A stretch of 64,000 bases of DNA from the NCBI RefSeq assembly GCF_002939705.1, contig NZ_MDCB01000009.1:94864-158863 (forward strand), given 5' to 3'. Positions 44,571 to 52,714 of the stretch are shown in pieces; position 1 is the stretch's first letter; every line of letters starts with the position of its first letter. A model generated the notes under the pieces. That model was not told the DNA's origin. It made no database searches and was given only the letters and a program-made list of their open reading frames with translations. Origin of the DNA: Xanthomonas albilineans. GTDB taxonomy: Bacteria > Pseudomonadota > Gammaproteobacteria > Xanthomonadales > Xanthomonadaceae. Both the position numbers and the translations under genes were made by a program.

Positions 44571-45719
44571 TCAATGCTTTCCGACGGATGGCGGGATCGG
44601 CGCGTGTTCGCGCGGATCGTCCTGTATCGTGCGCATCCATGTCAGTGCCAACCCCGGCCATGCCGCCAGCGGCAGGCCGGCGATGGAGCGCGTGCCGAAG
44701 CCATGGCCGCCATGCGCAAACACGTGCAACTCGGCAGGTACCCCGGCCTGGCGCAGTGCCTGGTAGAACAACAGGCTGTTCTCCACCGGGACCACCGGGT
44801 CGTCTTGCGCGTGTACCAGGAAGGTGGGTGGCATGCCGGCGTTCACCCGGTTCTGCAACGAATAGGCCGCCATCGTGGTGGTGTCGGGGTGACGGCCAAG
44901 CAGCCGCAGGCGCGATCCGGTGTGTGCCGTGGTGCCGCTGCCCATGTCGATGACTGGATAAATCAGCAGTAGGAAGTCTGGGCGCGCGCTCACCTGGTCG
45001 ATCGCGTCGCCTGGCGGATACACGCGCTCGGCGTAGCGGGTGCCGAGGCTGGCGGCGACATGACCACCGGCGGAGAATCCCATCGTGCCGATCCGGTGCG
45101 GGTCCACGCCATAATCGGCAGCATGCGCGCGAATCAGGCGCAATGCACGTTGTGCATCGGCCAGTGGCTGGTCGCGTACCGCAGCGTTGTCGTCGGCCTC
45201 CGCGTCCGGTAGCCGATAGCGCAGGACGAATAAAGTGATGCCTGCCTGCTCGGCGAAGATCGGCAGCAAGTCGGTGGCTTCCTTGTCCAGTGCGATGCAC
45301 ACGTACCCACCGCCGGGAGCGACCAGCAGGGCGCTGCCGTTGGGTTTCTTCGGCCGGTACACCACCATGTAGGGTTGGTAGTGGCCGCTGATCAGGCGGT
45401 CGGGCAGCGCCGGGTTGGCGCTGTGGTCGACGATGCGCAGCGTCTGCGGTGCGGATGATGTGCCTGGGGCTGGGCCTGGCCACAGTGGCAGTCGTGCGGC
45501 CTGCTCGGCGGCGGTTTCGCTGGCCGGACGCTCAGCCGCAGTGGCCGGGCCAAGTACCGTGAAAAACCCGACGATCACGATCAGCAATGCCGCACACAGG
45601 CTGTGGGAACCGAGGTTGCCGGAACGATCGCTGTGCGCAGTGCGGTGGTTGTAGCCGCATGGCGCAGCCAGCTGCTTCGTCCTGCTTTCGATCATTTGCT
45701 CATGGAATCGATGCAACAT
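44571..45719 (-). CDS. Secreted alpha/beta-hydrolase (esterase; acetylxylan-esterase-like)
   Basis: A 382-residue serine hydrolase. The amino part holds a late signal sequence (residues about 40-62, ending ATAAE) after a basic stretch. The catalytic triad is visible: Ser216 in GTMGFSAGGH, Asp in AQDDPVVP and His in AHGGHGFG; APGGGYV supplies the oxyanion-hole HGG-type motif. Relatives are annotated as acetylxylan or carbohydrate esterases, so it may deacetylate xylan oligomers, but it lies outside both xylan blocks. The ATG at 45719 has an AGGA site. A start at Met9 would also work. Confidence 0.8.
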   Translation of the reverse strand: MLHRFHEQMIESRTKQLAAPCGYNHRTAHSDRSGNLGSHSLCAALLIVIVGFFTVLGPATAAERPASETAAEQAARLPLWPGPAPGTSSAPQTLRIVDHSANPALPDRLISGHYQPYMVVYRPKKPNGSALLVAPGGGYVCIALDKEATDLLPIFAEQAGITLFVLRYRLPDAEADDNAAVRDQPLADAQRALRLIRAHAADYGVDPHRIGTMGFSAGGHVAASLGTRYAERVYPPGDAIDQVSARPDFLLLIYPVIDMGSGTTAHTGSRLRLLGRHPDTTTMAAYSLQNRVNAGMPPTFLVHAQDDPVVPVENSLLFYQALRQAGVPAELHVFAHGGHGFGTRSIAGLPLAAWPGLALTWMRTIQDDPREHAPIPPSVGKH

Positions 45720-45957
45720 CGTGGTTCCTCGCCAAGCATAGGGTTATGGACTGGAGTAGTCGTTGCAGGAGCACGGTTGCAGGCTATTTGCCACATGGTG
45801 CAAGACAACGCACGACCTTTGTGTTGCTGTTGCCGAATTGCAAGACGTTTGCAGCGCCGTATTCATTGCCAATGCTACCCGGCCATATGCGGCGGCGTGA
45901 CATTGTATCGCCTCGCGGCGCAGCAATTCCGTTCTCCCGTGACAGCCGCCATGATGA
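45720..45957. other. Intergenic region, no gene seen
   Basis: About 240 bases upstream of the esterase. It contains TTGCAAG/TTGCAGG near-repeats around 45765-45870 but no supported gene. The composition is more AT-rich than average. Confidence 0.4.
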
Positions 45958-46252
45958 CGCGGTAAGAGCGTGCATAAGCGCATACTCGAGAAAGCTTTCA
46001 GTGGCGCGCGTGGCATGAGTTATCTGTTGGAGCGCTGCCAGCAGCAGCGCCAACGCCTGCCCTTTTGAGGTGGTCAAACGTGCCATGGCCACGTTCTATC
46101 TGGATGGTCTGCGTGCGCTGGAACCGGAGCTGGTCAAGCAAGCGGTTGGCGGAGTGCGTTTCCAGCAATGCTTTTTCGACAATCTCCAGGATGCGAAAGT
46201 CCGTGCCTTCGTCACAGGTGTGTTGAGCAAGGCGGAAACGGCACTGGCGTGA
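45958..46252 (+). pseudogene. Frameshifted remnant of an unidentified gene
   Basis: Two adjacent reading frames join into one protein-like sequence if a single T is removed from the T4 run at 46063-46066. Frame one (45958-46068) reads VHKRILEKAFSGARG-MSYLLERCQQQRQRLPF and stops at once; frame two continues EVVKRAMATFYLDGLRALEPEL and ends ..LSKAETALA at 46252. Both halves have regular amphipathic composition with no unusual codon use, and both stop or start meaninglessly at the T-run. I cannot name the family. The amino end appears lost too, because a stop lies at 45955. An isolated 55-residue gene from 46085 is the alternative. Confidence 0.6.
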
Positions 46253-46927
46253 TGCCGTGTCGATTGTAGGTGTGAAACTGTCGACTTTTTCGCGAAGTCA
46301 CCATGTCAACCGCACACTTTGCCTTTATGATGCCAGCACTGTCGGGCATACCCCACAGCGCTGTTTTCTGTGCGGCACAGGGACTATTACTTAAAGGGGC
46401 GATACACAAGCAAGGATGATCAGCGAAAGCAATCTGGGCCTCTAGCAGCGGTTCGCTGTACTAATTAAGAGAACTTCTGGCCTAGCTTCGTTCGGTGTAC
46501 GCGACGTAGATCAGTGCGCAATGTCTGGTGGGTAGTTACCGCTGCGATTGCGAGCGAGCACCATGTGTGCCGTCAGCGCGCTTTTCTTGAGTCGGCCGAT
46601 GCGACATAATGTGCAAACTCCCGCTGTACTTGCGGGTCCACATGGAGAGGTGTTTCTCTGCGTCATGCAGGAGAGTTATGGAATGACATCAATCGCCCTG
46701 TTTCCCCGTCCTTTTTCCTTCGTTTCTGGTGCGCGGTGCGCGCCGGGGGCCTGTGATGTTGAACGGGTGTGCCCGAGCGAGCGATAGGTCATGGGGATGT
46801 ATCAAACCCGCTGTCGATGTGGCCGACCGTATTGCGCATAGCTCTGTGCGCTGCACACCGCGCCGACAGGCAGGACAGTGTCTGCGTTCCAACGGTTTTT
46901 CGTAGCTGTACCAACAAGGGGTAATTG
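46253..46927. other. Long intergenic region with only weak coding signals
   Basis: About 675 AT-richer bases before the lipoprotein operon. A possible 34-residue small ORF (46683-46787) has a good CAGGAGAG site but no recognisable sequence. A hairpin CCCGC-7-GCGGG lies near 46619-46635, and CCATGTG/CACATGG (46561-46567, 46639-46645) form a wider inverted pair. Neither is enough to call a gene. The operon promoter should lie in the last 150 bases. Confidence 0.45.
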
Positions 46928-47602
46928 ATGAAAGTTGTTGTAATCAAGGGGGCCAGCCTCGTGGTGCTTGGGTTGGCAATTACAAGTTGCGCGACCGAAA
47001 GCCACCAGAGTGTCGCGCCACAAACCGTAGCCGCCGCCAGCATTCCTTATTCTGGTGCGCGCGCGCCGATCGCCGTGGGTAAGTTCGACAATCGTTCCTC
47101 GTTCATGCGCGGCTTGTTTTCCGATGGTGCGGATCGTCTCGGCAGCCAAGCCAAGACCATCCTCATTACCGATCTGCAGCAGACCAATCGTTTCCGCGTG
47201 CTCGATCGCGACAACATGGGCGAGATCAAGCAGGAGGCGGACATCAAACGGCAGGCGCAGCAGCTCAAGGGCGCCGATTACGTGATCACCGGCGATGTCA
47301 CCGAGTTCGGTCGCAAGGAAATCGGCGACACACAGTTGTTCGGGATCATGGGCCGTGGCAAGCAGCAGCAGGCCTATGCGAAGGTCAGCTTGAATGTGGT
47401 CGATAGCACCACCTCCGAAGTGGTGTATTCGGTCCAGGGCGGCGGCGAGTATTCGTTGTCCAACCGCGAGATCGTCGGCTTCGGCGGCACCTCCAGCTAC
47501 GACTCCACCCTCAACGGCAAAGTGCTGGATCTAGCGATCCGCGAAGCCGTCAATCGCCTCACCGCGGCCATCGATTCCGGCGCATGGAAGCCGGTCAAGT
47601 GA
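46928..47602 (+). CDS. CsgG-family lipoprotein
   Basis: A 224-residue lipoprotein (signal peptide with lipobox AITSC, Cys at residue 18) with a CsgG/HfaB-like domain: APIAVGKFDNRSSFMRGL, LGSQAKTILITDLQQTNRFRVLDRDNM (in part) and QLKGADYVITGDVTEFGRKE. CsgG itself is the curli secretion pore, but short relatives without the pore region occur with DUF4810 and DUF799 lipoproteins as here. An AAGGGG precedes the ATG at 46928. First gene of a three-lipoprotein operon; no curli genes are nearby. Confidence 0.9.
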   Translation: MKVVVIKGASLVVLGLAITSCATESHQSVAPQTVAAASIPYSGARAPIAVGKFDNRSSFMRGLFSDGADRLGSQAKTILITDLQQTNRFRVLDRDNMGEIKQEADIKRQAQQLKGADYVITGDVTEFGRKEIGDTQLFGIMGRGKQQQAYAKVSLNVVDSTTSEVVYSVQGGGEYSLSNREIVGFGGTSSYDSTLNGKVLDLAIREAVNRLTAAIDSGAWKPVK

Positions 47603-47622
47603 CCTACAACGGACCATCAAAA

Positions 47623-47994
47623 ATGAACAAGACGAACTCGCGTGTATTGCATTGGCTGGGTGTCTGCGCCCTCTTGACCCTGGTCGGTTGCGCCCACCAA
47701 TCGGCATCGCTCTATCAATGGGGCAGCTATCAGGACCAAGTCTATAGCCACTTCAAGGGCGGTAGCCCGGAGCAACAAATCCAGGCGCTGGAAAAAGACC
47801 TGCAGGTCATGAAGGCAGCCAATCGCAGGCCGCCGCCGGGTCTGCAAGCGCATCTGGGCATGCTGTATGCCGAGACCGGCAACGACGCCAAGGCGCAACA
47901 ATATCTTCTGGCCGAGAAGGCGCAGTACCCGGAATCCACCACCTACATCGATCTACTAATGAAGAACGGCCACAAAGAGAGGACCGCGCAATGA
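47623..47994 (+). CDS. DUF4810 family lipoprotein
   Basis: A 123-residue lipoprotein with lipobox LVGC (Cys about residue 23). The mature part has the short YQWGSYQDQVYSHFKG motif after the Cys, then TPR-like helices (EQQIQALEKDLQVMKA; GLQAHLGMLYAETGNDAKAQQYLLAEKAQYPES in part). This composition matches DUF4810. It lies 20 bases after the CsgG-like gene and its stop overlaps the next gene by ATGA. Confidence 0.88.
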   Translation: MNKTNSRVLHWLGVCALLTLVGCAHQSASLYQWGSYQDQVYSHFKGGSPEQQIQALEKDLQVMKAANRRPPPGLQAHLGMLYAETGNDAKAQQYLLAEKAQYPESTTYIDLLMKNGHKERTAQ

Positions 47995-48656
47995 AGAACA
48001 TCGCAAAAGTGGCCTGCGTCGCCGTCTTGGGTCTGTTGTTGAGCGCGTGCGCGACGCAGCCGAAATCCCGCGACTACAGCGCATACAAGGCCAGCAAACC
48101 ACGCTCGATCCTGGTCCTGCCGCCGGTCAGCCATGCGCCGGATGTCGACGCCAGCCTGAGCGTGTTGTCGGTGACCACGCTGCCGTTGGCCGAAGCTGGT
48201 TATTACGTCATGCCGGTGGCGCCGGTCTATGAGACATTCAAGCAAAACGGCATCACCATCGCCGATGACGCGCAAGCGGTGGCGCCGGAGAAGCTACGTC
48301 AGATCTTCGGCGCCGATGCGGCGCTGTATATCACCATCGACAAATACGGTGCGGTTTATCAGGTGGTCAACAGCGTGGTGACGGTTGCGGCCAATGCCAA
48401 GTTGGTGGATCTGCGTACCGGGACGGTGCTGTGGGAGGGAAAGGCAACGGCCTCCAGCGATGAAAATAAGAAAGTTTCAGTCGGCGGCGGCGGCGTGCTT
48501 GGCATCCTGGTATCGGCGGCGATCAACCAGGTGATCAATCAGGCCACCGATCAAAGCCATCAGGTTGGCAACATGGCCAGCCAACGTCTGCTGTCCGCAG
48601 GATATCCGGGTGGCTTGCTGTACGGTCCTTACAACGCCAAGTACGGTACCGATTGA
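47991..48656 (+). CDS. DUF799 (GNA1162-type) lipoprotein
   Basis: A 221-residue lipoprotein with lipobox LSAC (Cys about residue 20). SILVLPPVSHAPDVDA, PLAEAGYYVMPVAPVYETFKQNG (in part) and FGADAALYITIDKYG are typical of the DUF799/GNA1162 family, first noted as a Neisseria surface antigen. The fold resembles TolB/CsgG-type nucleating domains. It overlaps the DUF4810 gene by ATGA and is the last gene before a strong terminator. Function of the trio is unknown; envelope assembly is the usual guess. Confidence 0.9.
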   Translation: MKNIAKVACVAVLGLLLSACATQPKSRDYSAYKASKPRSILVLPPVSHAPDVDASLSVLSVTTLPLAEAGYYVMPVAPVYETFKQNGITIADDAQAVAPEKLRQIFGADAALYITIDKYGAVYQVVNSVVTVAANAKLVDLRTGTVLWEGKATASSDENKKVSVGGGGVLGILVSAAINQVINQATDQSHQVGNMASQRLLSAGYPGGLLYGPYNAKYGTD

Positions 48657-48663
48657 CACACAT

Positions 48664-48714
48664 GAATCCCGTGTCGGTGTGCCGCAACCTGCGGCGGACA
48701 TCGGCACGGGATTC
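48664..48714. terminator. Bidirectional terminator hairpin between the lipoprotein operon and phhA
   Basis: Long inverted arms start GAATCCCGTG (48664) and end CACGGGATTC (48714), with further partly paired CGGTGT/ACATCG and GCCGC/GCGGC steps around an AACCT loop. It fills the 60-base gap between two convergent genes. No long T-run, but stem length and location support termination from both sides. Confidence 0.75.
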
Positions 48715-48716
48715 GC

Positions 48717-49607
48717 TTACACATCGTCGCTGTCGCCCCAGTCTTTGCCACTGCCGCGCTGAAGTACGCGATCGTCCGGCTGCACTTGCCCGGCCGGCAG
48801 ATGCGTTTGGTCGGCCAGCGCTGTGTAGATCGGAGTGAAATCCGCTGCGGTTGCTTGCATGAGTTGCGCGAAGCTGTCGATGACGAAATAGGTTTTTTGA
48901 TAGGTATCGATGCGGTAACGCGTGCGCATGATCCGCTGTAGATCGAAGCCGATCCGATTGGGTGCATCCGATTCCAGCGAATACAGCGACTCGCCCTTGG
49001 ATGACACGATGCCAGCGCCGTAGATGCGCAAGCCGGCAGGCGTGTCGATCAGTCCGAACTCCACGGTGTACCAGTACAAACGGGTGAGATGCTGCAGCGC
49101 TTGCGGGCCGATCGCATGTGCTTTTACTCCACCGCGCCCATAGGCCTGCATGTAGTCGGCAAATAGCGGGTTCATCAACAGCGGCACATGCCCGAACAAA
49201 TCGTGGAACAGGTCTGGCTCGGCGATGTAGTCGATTTGTCCGGGCCGGCGGATCCACCACGTCACCGGGAAACGGCGGTTGGCCAGGTGGTCGAAGAAAT
49301 CCAGTTCCGGCAGTAAACCCTCGACCCCGACCAGGGTCCAGCCGGTGGTGGCGGCCAACACCGTATTGAGCTGATCGAACTTCGGGATCGCCTGCGGGCT
49401 CATGCCCATCGTGTCTTGTGCTTGCAGGAAGGCGTCGCAGGCGCGGCCGACCAGCAATTCGCGCTGGCGCCGGTACAGCGTGCCCCAGGTGGCGTGGTCG
49501 TCGGCATCGTAGCGATCCCAGGGTTGAGCGACCACCGTAGTGGTGTACACCGGCACATAGCCCTTGTCGGTGTGCTGGTGTTCGACGCGACGCGGTGCGA
49601 TGTCCAT
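48717..49607 (-). CDS. phhA: Phenylalanine-4-hydroxylase
   Basis: PhhA hydroxylates phenylalanine to tyrosine using tetrahydropterin and Fe(II). The 296-residue protein has the iron ligands His135 and His140 (DLFHDLFGHVPLL) and Glu183 (YWYTVEFGL), plus FPVTWWIRRPGQIDYIAEPD (in part), which lines the pterin site. The ATG at 49607 has a GGAGGG site. It is divergent from an Lrp-type regulator 126 bases away, which likely controls it. Confidence 0.96.
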   Translation of the reverse strand: MDIAPRRVEHQHTDKGYVPVYTTTVVAQPWDRYDADDHATWGTLYRRQRELLVGRACDAFLQAQDTMGMSPQAIPKFDQLNTVLAATTGWTLVGVEGLLPELDFFDHLANRRFPVTWWIRRPGQIDYIAEPDLFHDLFGHVPLLMNPLFADYMQAYGRGGVKAHAIGPQALQHLTRLYWYTVEFGLIDTPAGLRIYGAGIVSSKGESLYSLESDAPNRIGFDLQRIMRTRYRIDTYQKTYFVIDSFAQLMQATAADFTPIYTALADQTHLPAGQVQPDDRVLQRGSGKDWGDSDDV

Positions 49608-49733
49608 GGCCGACCCTCCGGAGGGGAATGCCACGATGGTAGGCTGGATGCGGCGCAATGGGTTTGCGCAGTTGTCTGGATTTCATCACCGCACGCAAGA
49701 TCATTGCACAAAATCGATGTTTCAGGGCAATAA
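49608..49733. promoter_or_regulatory. Divergent promoter region of phhA and the Lrp-type gene
   Basis: The 126-base gap between two divergent starts must contain both promoters and probably regulator-binding sites. It is AT-rich in the right half (49680-49733). I did not find a clean palindrome. Confidence 0.45.
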
Positions 49734-50216
49734 ATGACCGAATCAGCCGTCTTCGACCGCACCGACCTGCGCCTGCTCACGCTATTGCAGCGTCAGGGAC
49801 GTGCCAGCAATGCTGAACTGGCCGCGCAGGTGAACCTGTCGCCGTCCGCCTGTCTGCGTCGGGTGCAGCGGCTGGAGGCCGAGGGTGTCGTCGCCGGCTA
49901 CGTGGCGCGTCTGTCGCCGTCGGCGATTGGTCTGGGATTGCAGGCCTTCGTCCGCGTGCAGCTGGAAAAGCACGGACAAAGCGGCATCGCCCACTTTGCC
50001 GACAGTGTGCAGGGCTGGGACGAAGTGGTCGCCTGCCATGCGCTGACCGGCGACATGGACTACCTGCTGCATGTCTACGTCCGTGATCTGGCGCATTTCT
50101 CCGCATTTCTGCTGGACAAGTTGCTCAACGACGCCGCTGGCGTGGCCGACGTCAATTCCTGTTTCGTGCTGCGCACGGTCAAGGAATTCGGCGGCCTGCC
50201 TTTGCCGCGCGTCTGA
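49734..50216 (+). CDS. Lrp/AsnC-family transcriptional regulator
   Basis: A 160-residue regulator with an amino-terminal helix-turn-helix (LDL-type LLQRQGRASNAELAAQVNLS, SPSACLRRVQRLEAEGVV) and a C-terminal RAM ligand-binding domain (LGLQAFVRVQLEKHG; ACHALTGDMDYLLHVYVRDL; VNSCFVLRTVKEFGGLP). Lrp-type proteins beside amino-acid genes usually respond to the amino acid; phenylalanine or tyrosine is the natural guess because phhA is divergent. Confidence 0.95.
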   Translation: MTESAVFDRTDLRLLTLLQRQGRASNAELAAQVNLSPSACLRRVQRLEAEGVVAGYVARLSPSAIGLGLQAFVRVQLEKHGQSGIAHFADSVQGWDEVVACHALTGDMDYLLHVYVRDLAHFSAFLLDKLLNDAAGVADVNSCFVLRTVKEFGGLPLPRV

Positions 50217-50393
50217 AAACACGTCAGACATCTGCCTGCTGCAGGCGGGCGTTTGCATGGCGAGTGTTTCGGCACACGCTGCCGTTGGTTTAGAGTGTCT
50301 ACAAGACGAACCATCATGTGGTTGGGCGTGTTTATAGGATCTGTGTGTCGGGATAGACATGATCGACACAACTTCTTCAAGGAAAGCGTCAAG

Positions 50394-50876
50394 ATGAAAT
50401 TTCCACGTGATTTGAAGTTTGTCCTCTTTGCACTGGCAGTGCTCGCTGGCAATGTGGTCGCCAATGCACAGGCTGAACCTGAAAAGATCACGACGACAAC
50501 GACCAGGGTCATAGAAGCCACGTACCTGCCGGGATCGAAGGAAGTCCGGCAAATCCAGCAGTGGCTCCTGCTGCACGCCGATCCCACTGGAAAGATGGCA
50601 GGCAATCCTCGCAACCTGGGAACGGTGACGGTGAAATACACTGACGTGATCGTGGCACAGGGCAAAGCCGCCATTGATGTCGCTGCGCCGCCGCCGGTAC
50701 CGTTTCCGTCCACAGGTGTCCCAGGCGGGACCTTTTCGGTGTCGACCTGCGGCGGCGGCGAGGCCCAGTCATGGACCTACGCGTGGGTGCCGAACAGTTC
50801 GGGTGGATCCTGGGTACCGACCGATTACCACACCTACCGGGCGCCGGCGTGTAGCAGCAACAATTCCGGCCAGTAA
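50394..50876 (+). CDS. Small secreted protein of unknown function
   Basis: A 160-residue protein with a clear signal peptide (MKFPRDLKF, hydrophobic core, cleavage about ANAQA-EP, residue 25). The mature part carries a Thr-rich start (KITTTTTRVIE), a central segment VTVKYTDVIVAQGKAA and a Gly/Ser/Trp/Tyr-rich end with two Cys (STCGGGEAQSW and RAPACSSN). I recognise no family. The ATG at 50394 has an AAGGAAAG site. It is followed by a 200-base hairpin-rich region ending in an intrinsic terminator. Confidence 0.75.
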   Translation: MKFPRDLKFVLFALAVLAGNVVANAQAEPEKITTTTTRVIEATYLPGSKEVRQIQQWLLLHADPTGKMAGNPRNLGTVTVKYTDVIVAQGKAAIDVAAPPPVPFPSTGVPGGTFSVSTCGGGEAQSWTYAWVPNSSGGSWVPTDYHTYRAPACSSNNSGQ

Positions 50877-50995
50877 GGTCCGGAAAGTTTTGCAGAAAAC
50901 CTGCATGCGTCCGCATGTGGACGTTGGCTGAAATCTCTGCGCTTGTTCTGCTGTGAAGTAAGCCAGCGGCATCATTGCGTCGCGGCACTCTGCGG

Positions 50996-51024
50996 CGCTG
51001 CCGCGACAATCAGGCGCGGCAGCG
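50996..51024 (+). other. Perfect hairpin upstream of the terminator
   Basis: Arms CGCTGCCGCG (50996-51005) and CGCGGCAGCG (51015-51024) with loop ACAATCAGG. No T-run follows directly, so it is more likely an RNA structural element than a terminator. Confidence 0.55.
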
Positions 51025-51040
51025 TTCACTTGCTGATGTG

Positions 51041-51079
51041 ATCGCAGGAGCGAGGGGAAGCCACTCTCCTGCGATTTTT
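51041..51079 (+). terminator. Intrinsic terminator
   Basis: Arms ATCGCAGGAG (51041-51050) and CTCCTGCGAT (51066-51075) are perfect complements around a 15-base loop, followed by T5 (51075-51079). It ends rightward transcription about 165 bases after the secreted orphan. Confidence 0.85.
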
Positions 51080-51137
51080 CGCTGCTGGCTCAGCGGAACT
51101 TATCGAAGAAGCCCTGGCGCACTCGTCTCGCCGGAGC

Positions 51138-52649
51138 CTAGGTCGAGCACGGACACCCCGAAATAACGGCGTGGCTCAACATCAGCACGAGAGTTTCTCG
51201 CGTTTCTGCTGCACTTCCGTCGCCTAACGACGCATACGCACGTTGTAGCGTCGCAACGAAGTGTCGATCCTTCGACAGCGGTGCAAACACCGTATCCAGG
51301 GTGAGGAAAGCATCCACGTCCTGCACGGCATCGCTGCTGGCGGCACGGCCTATTTCCCGTAGCGTTTCCTGTAGCGGATCGATCAGCGGCACATCGCGAT
51401 GCGCTTGGTGCCGCACGAAGTGCATCCATGCCGCCAGCGGTAGACACAGGCGGTCGATGCGATGGCCTGCAGCTAGCGCATCGGCGAGGGTGCAGAGCAG
51501 GCGCACCGGCAGTTTCTGCGATCCGTCCCAGGCGATTTGCGCAAGTTTGTGCGCGATGGCGGGGTTGCGGAAACGCGTCAGGATGGCGTCGATATAACGC
51601 TGCGGATCGAAGCCGGACAGCGCTGGTAGCGTGGGAGCGATGTCCTCGCGCATCAGCGTTTCGATGAAGGTGGCCAATGGCGTGTCGCACATGGCATCGG
51701 CGACGGTTTCCAAGGCGAGCAACGTACCGAGGTAGGCCAGCGCCGAGTGCGGACCGTTGAGCAGGCGCAGTTTGGCGCGATCAAAACCGCCGATGTCTTC
51801 GCTCAGGGTCACCCCGACCCGTTCGAAGGCCGGGCGACCGCTGCAAAAGCGGTCTTCGATCACCCACTGGCTGTAGCGTTCGCGCTGGATCGGCCAGGCG
51901 TCGTCGTAGCCCAGTTGAGTGGCGATGCGTTCGCGCAGGGTGGCATCGCTGGCTGGGGTGATACTGTCCACCATCGAGCGCGGGAAGCTGGCTTCGGCCT
52001 CGATCCAGGCAGCCAATGCCGGGTCGATGTGGTGCGCGAAACGCAAGACAGCGCGGCGCAGTTTGCCGCCGTTGTCGGGCAGGTTGTCGCAGCTGAGCAC
52101 GGTGTAGGGCGCCAAGCGCAGACGCCAGCGTTGACGCAAGCCGGCGACGAGATACCCGATGGCGCTGCGCGGCGCATGCGGGGCGGCGAGGTCGTGCGCG
52201 ATGTCCGGATGCGCGAGGTCGAGATGCTCGCCGCCCAGGCAGTAGCCTTTTTCGGTGACGGTCAGCGTGACCAGGCGTACCGCCGGGTCGGTCAAGCGTG
52301 CGAGGACGGCAGCTTGCTGGTCTTGTGCGCACAACACTTCGCGGATGGCGCCGATCACGCGCAGTTCGGGTTGTGCGTCGAGCAGGGCAAGTGTGTACAG
52401 ACCGTCCTGCGCACAGAGTGCATCGCGCACCTGCGGGTTGTGCAGGGAGACGGCGCTGATCGCCCAATCCGGTTCGCTGGCCAGCAGGTCATCGAGGTAG
52501 ACGGCCTGATGCGCGCGATGGAACGCGCCTGCGCCGAGATGGACGATGCCGATGCGCACGCGGTCCAATGCGTAGCTTGGGCGTGTGATGGCGGGCGGCA
52601 GCGTGTGGAGCGCGGCGCTGCCGAGACGTGGGAGCATTGGAGTGGTCAC
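51138..52649 (-). CDS. uxuB: Fructuronate reductase (D-mannonate oxidoreductase)
   Basis: UxuB reduces D-fructuronate to D-mannonate with NADH, following UxaC. The 503-residue protein belongs to the polyol/mannitol dehydrogenase family: Rossmann motif IVHLGAGAFHRAHQ (about 34-47), CDNLPDNG, SMVDSITP and the catalytic-domain WVIEDRF and LLNGPHSALAYLG. The start is a GTG at 52649; Met5 is an alternative. It is the last gene of the leftward agu67A operon, 65 bases after the GH3 gene, with a strong hairpin in the gap. Its substrate range within the family is inferred from the hexuronate context. Confidence 0.92.
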   Translation of the reverse strand: MTTPMLPRLGSAALHTLPPAITRPSYALDRVRIGIVHLGAGAFHRAHQAVYLDDLLASEPDWAISAVSLHNPQVRDALCAQDGLYTLALLDAQPELRVIGAIREVLCAQDQQAAVLARLTDPAVRLVTLTVTEKGYCLGGEHLDLAHPDIAHDLAAPHAPRSAIGYLVAGLRQRWRLRLAPYTVLSCDNLPDNGGKLRRAVLRFAHHIDPALAAWIEAEASFPRSMVDSITPASDATLRERIATQLGYDDAWPIQRERYSQWVIEDRFCSGRPAFERVGVTLSEDIGGFDRAKLRLLNGPHSALAYLGTLLALETVADAMCDTPLATFIETLMREDIAPTLPALSGFDPQRYIDAILTRFRNPAIAHKLAQIAWDGSQKLPVRLLCTLADALAAGHRIDRLCLPLAAWMHFVRHQAHRDVPLIDPLQETLREIGRAASSDAVQDVDAFLTLDTVFAPLSKDRHFVATLQRAYASLGDGSAAETRETLVLMLSHAVISGCPCST

Positions 52650-52671
52650 GGGAAATCCAGGTGGCGCAGGG

Positions 52672-52705
52672 CGCGATGGCGAACGGTAGCGTGTTCGCTA
52701 TCGCG
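52672..52705 (-). promoter_or_regulatory. Intercistronic hairpin between GH3 and uxuB
   Basis: Arms CGCGATGGCGAAC (52672-52684) and GTTCGCTATCGCG (52693-52705) pair over 13 bp with one G-T/A-type mismatch around an 8-base loop. On the mRNA it sits about 23 bases before the uxuB start, so it could act in processing, stability or translation of the distal cistron. No T-run follows. Confidence 0.6.
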
Positions 52706-52714
52706 CGATCGCGG

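Larger units (their letters stand above)
50877..51079 (+). ncRNA. Candidate structured 3' UTR or small RNA
   Basis: This stretch after the secreted orphan contains GCAG-AAAAC-CTGC (about 50893-50905), CGTCC-GCATGT-GGACG (about 50909-50924), a perfect 10-bp hairpin at 50996-51024 and then the terminator at 51041-51079. Such stacked hairpins ending in an intrinsic terminator resemble a small RNA or a processed 3' UTR. No promoter can be shown from sequence. Confidence 0.35.

Noticed and set aside
46683..46787. 34-codon small ORF with a good ribosome-binding site
   Set aside because: Too short and without recognisable sequence to list as a gene; kept only as a note in the intergenic entry.
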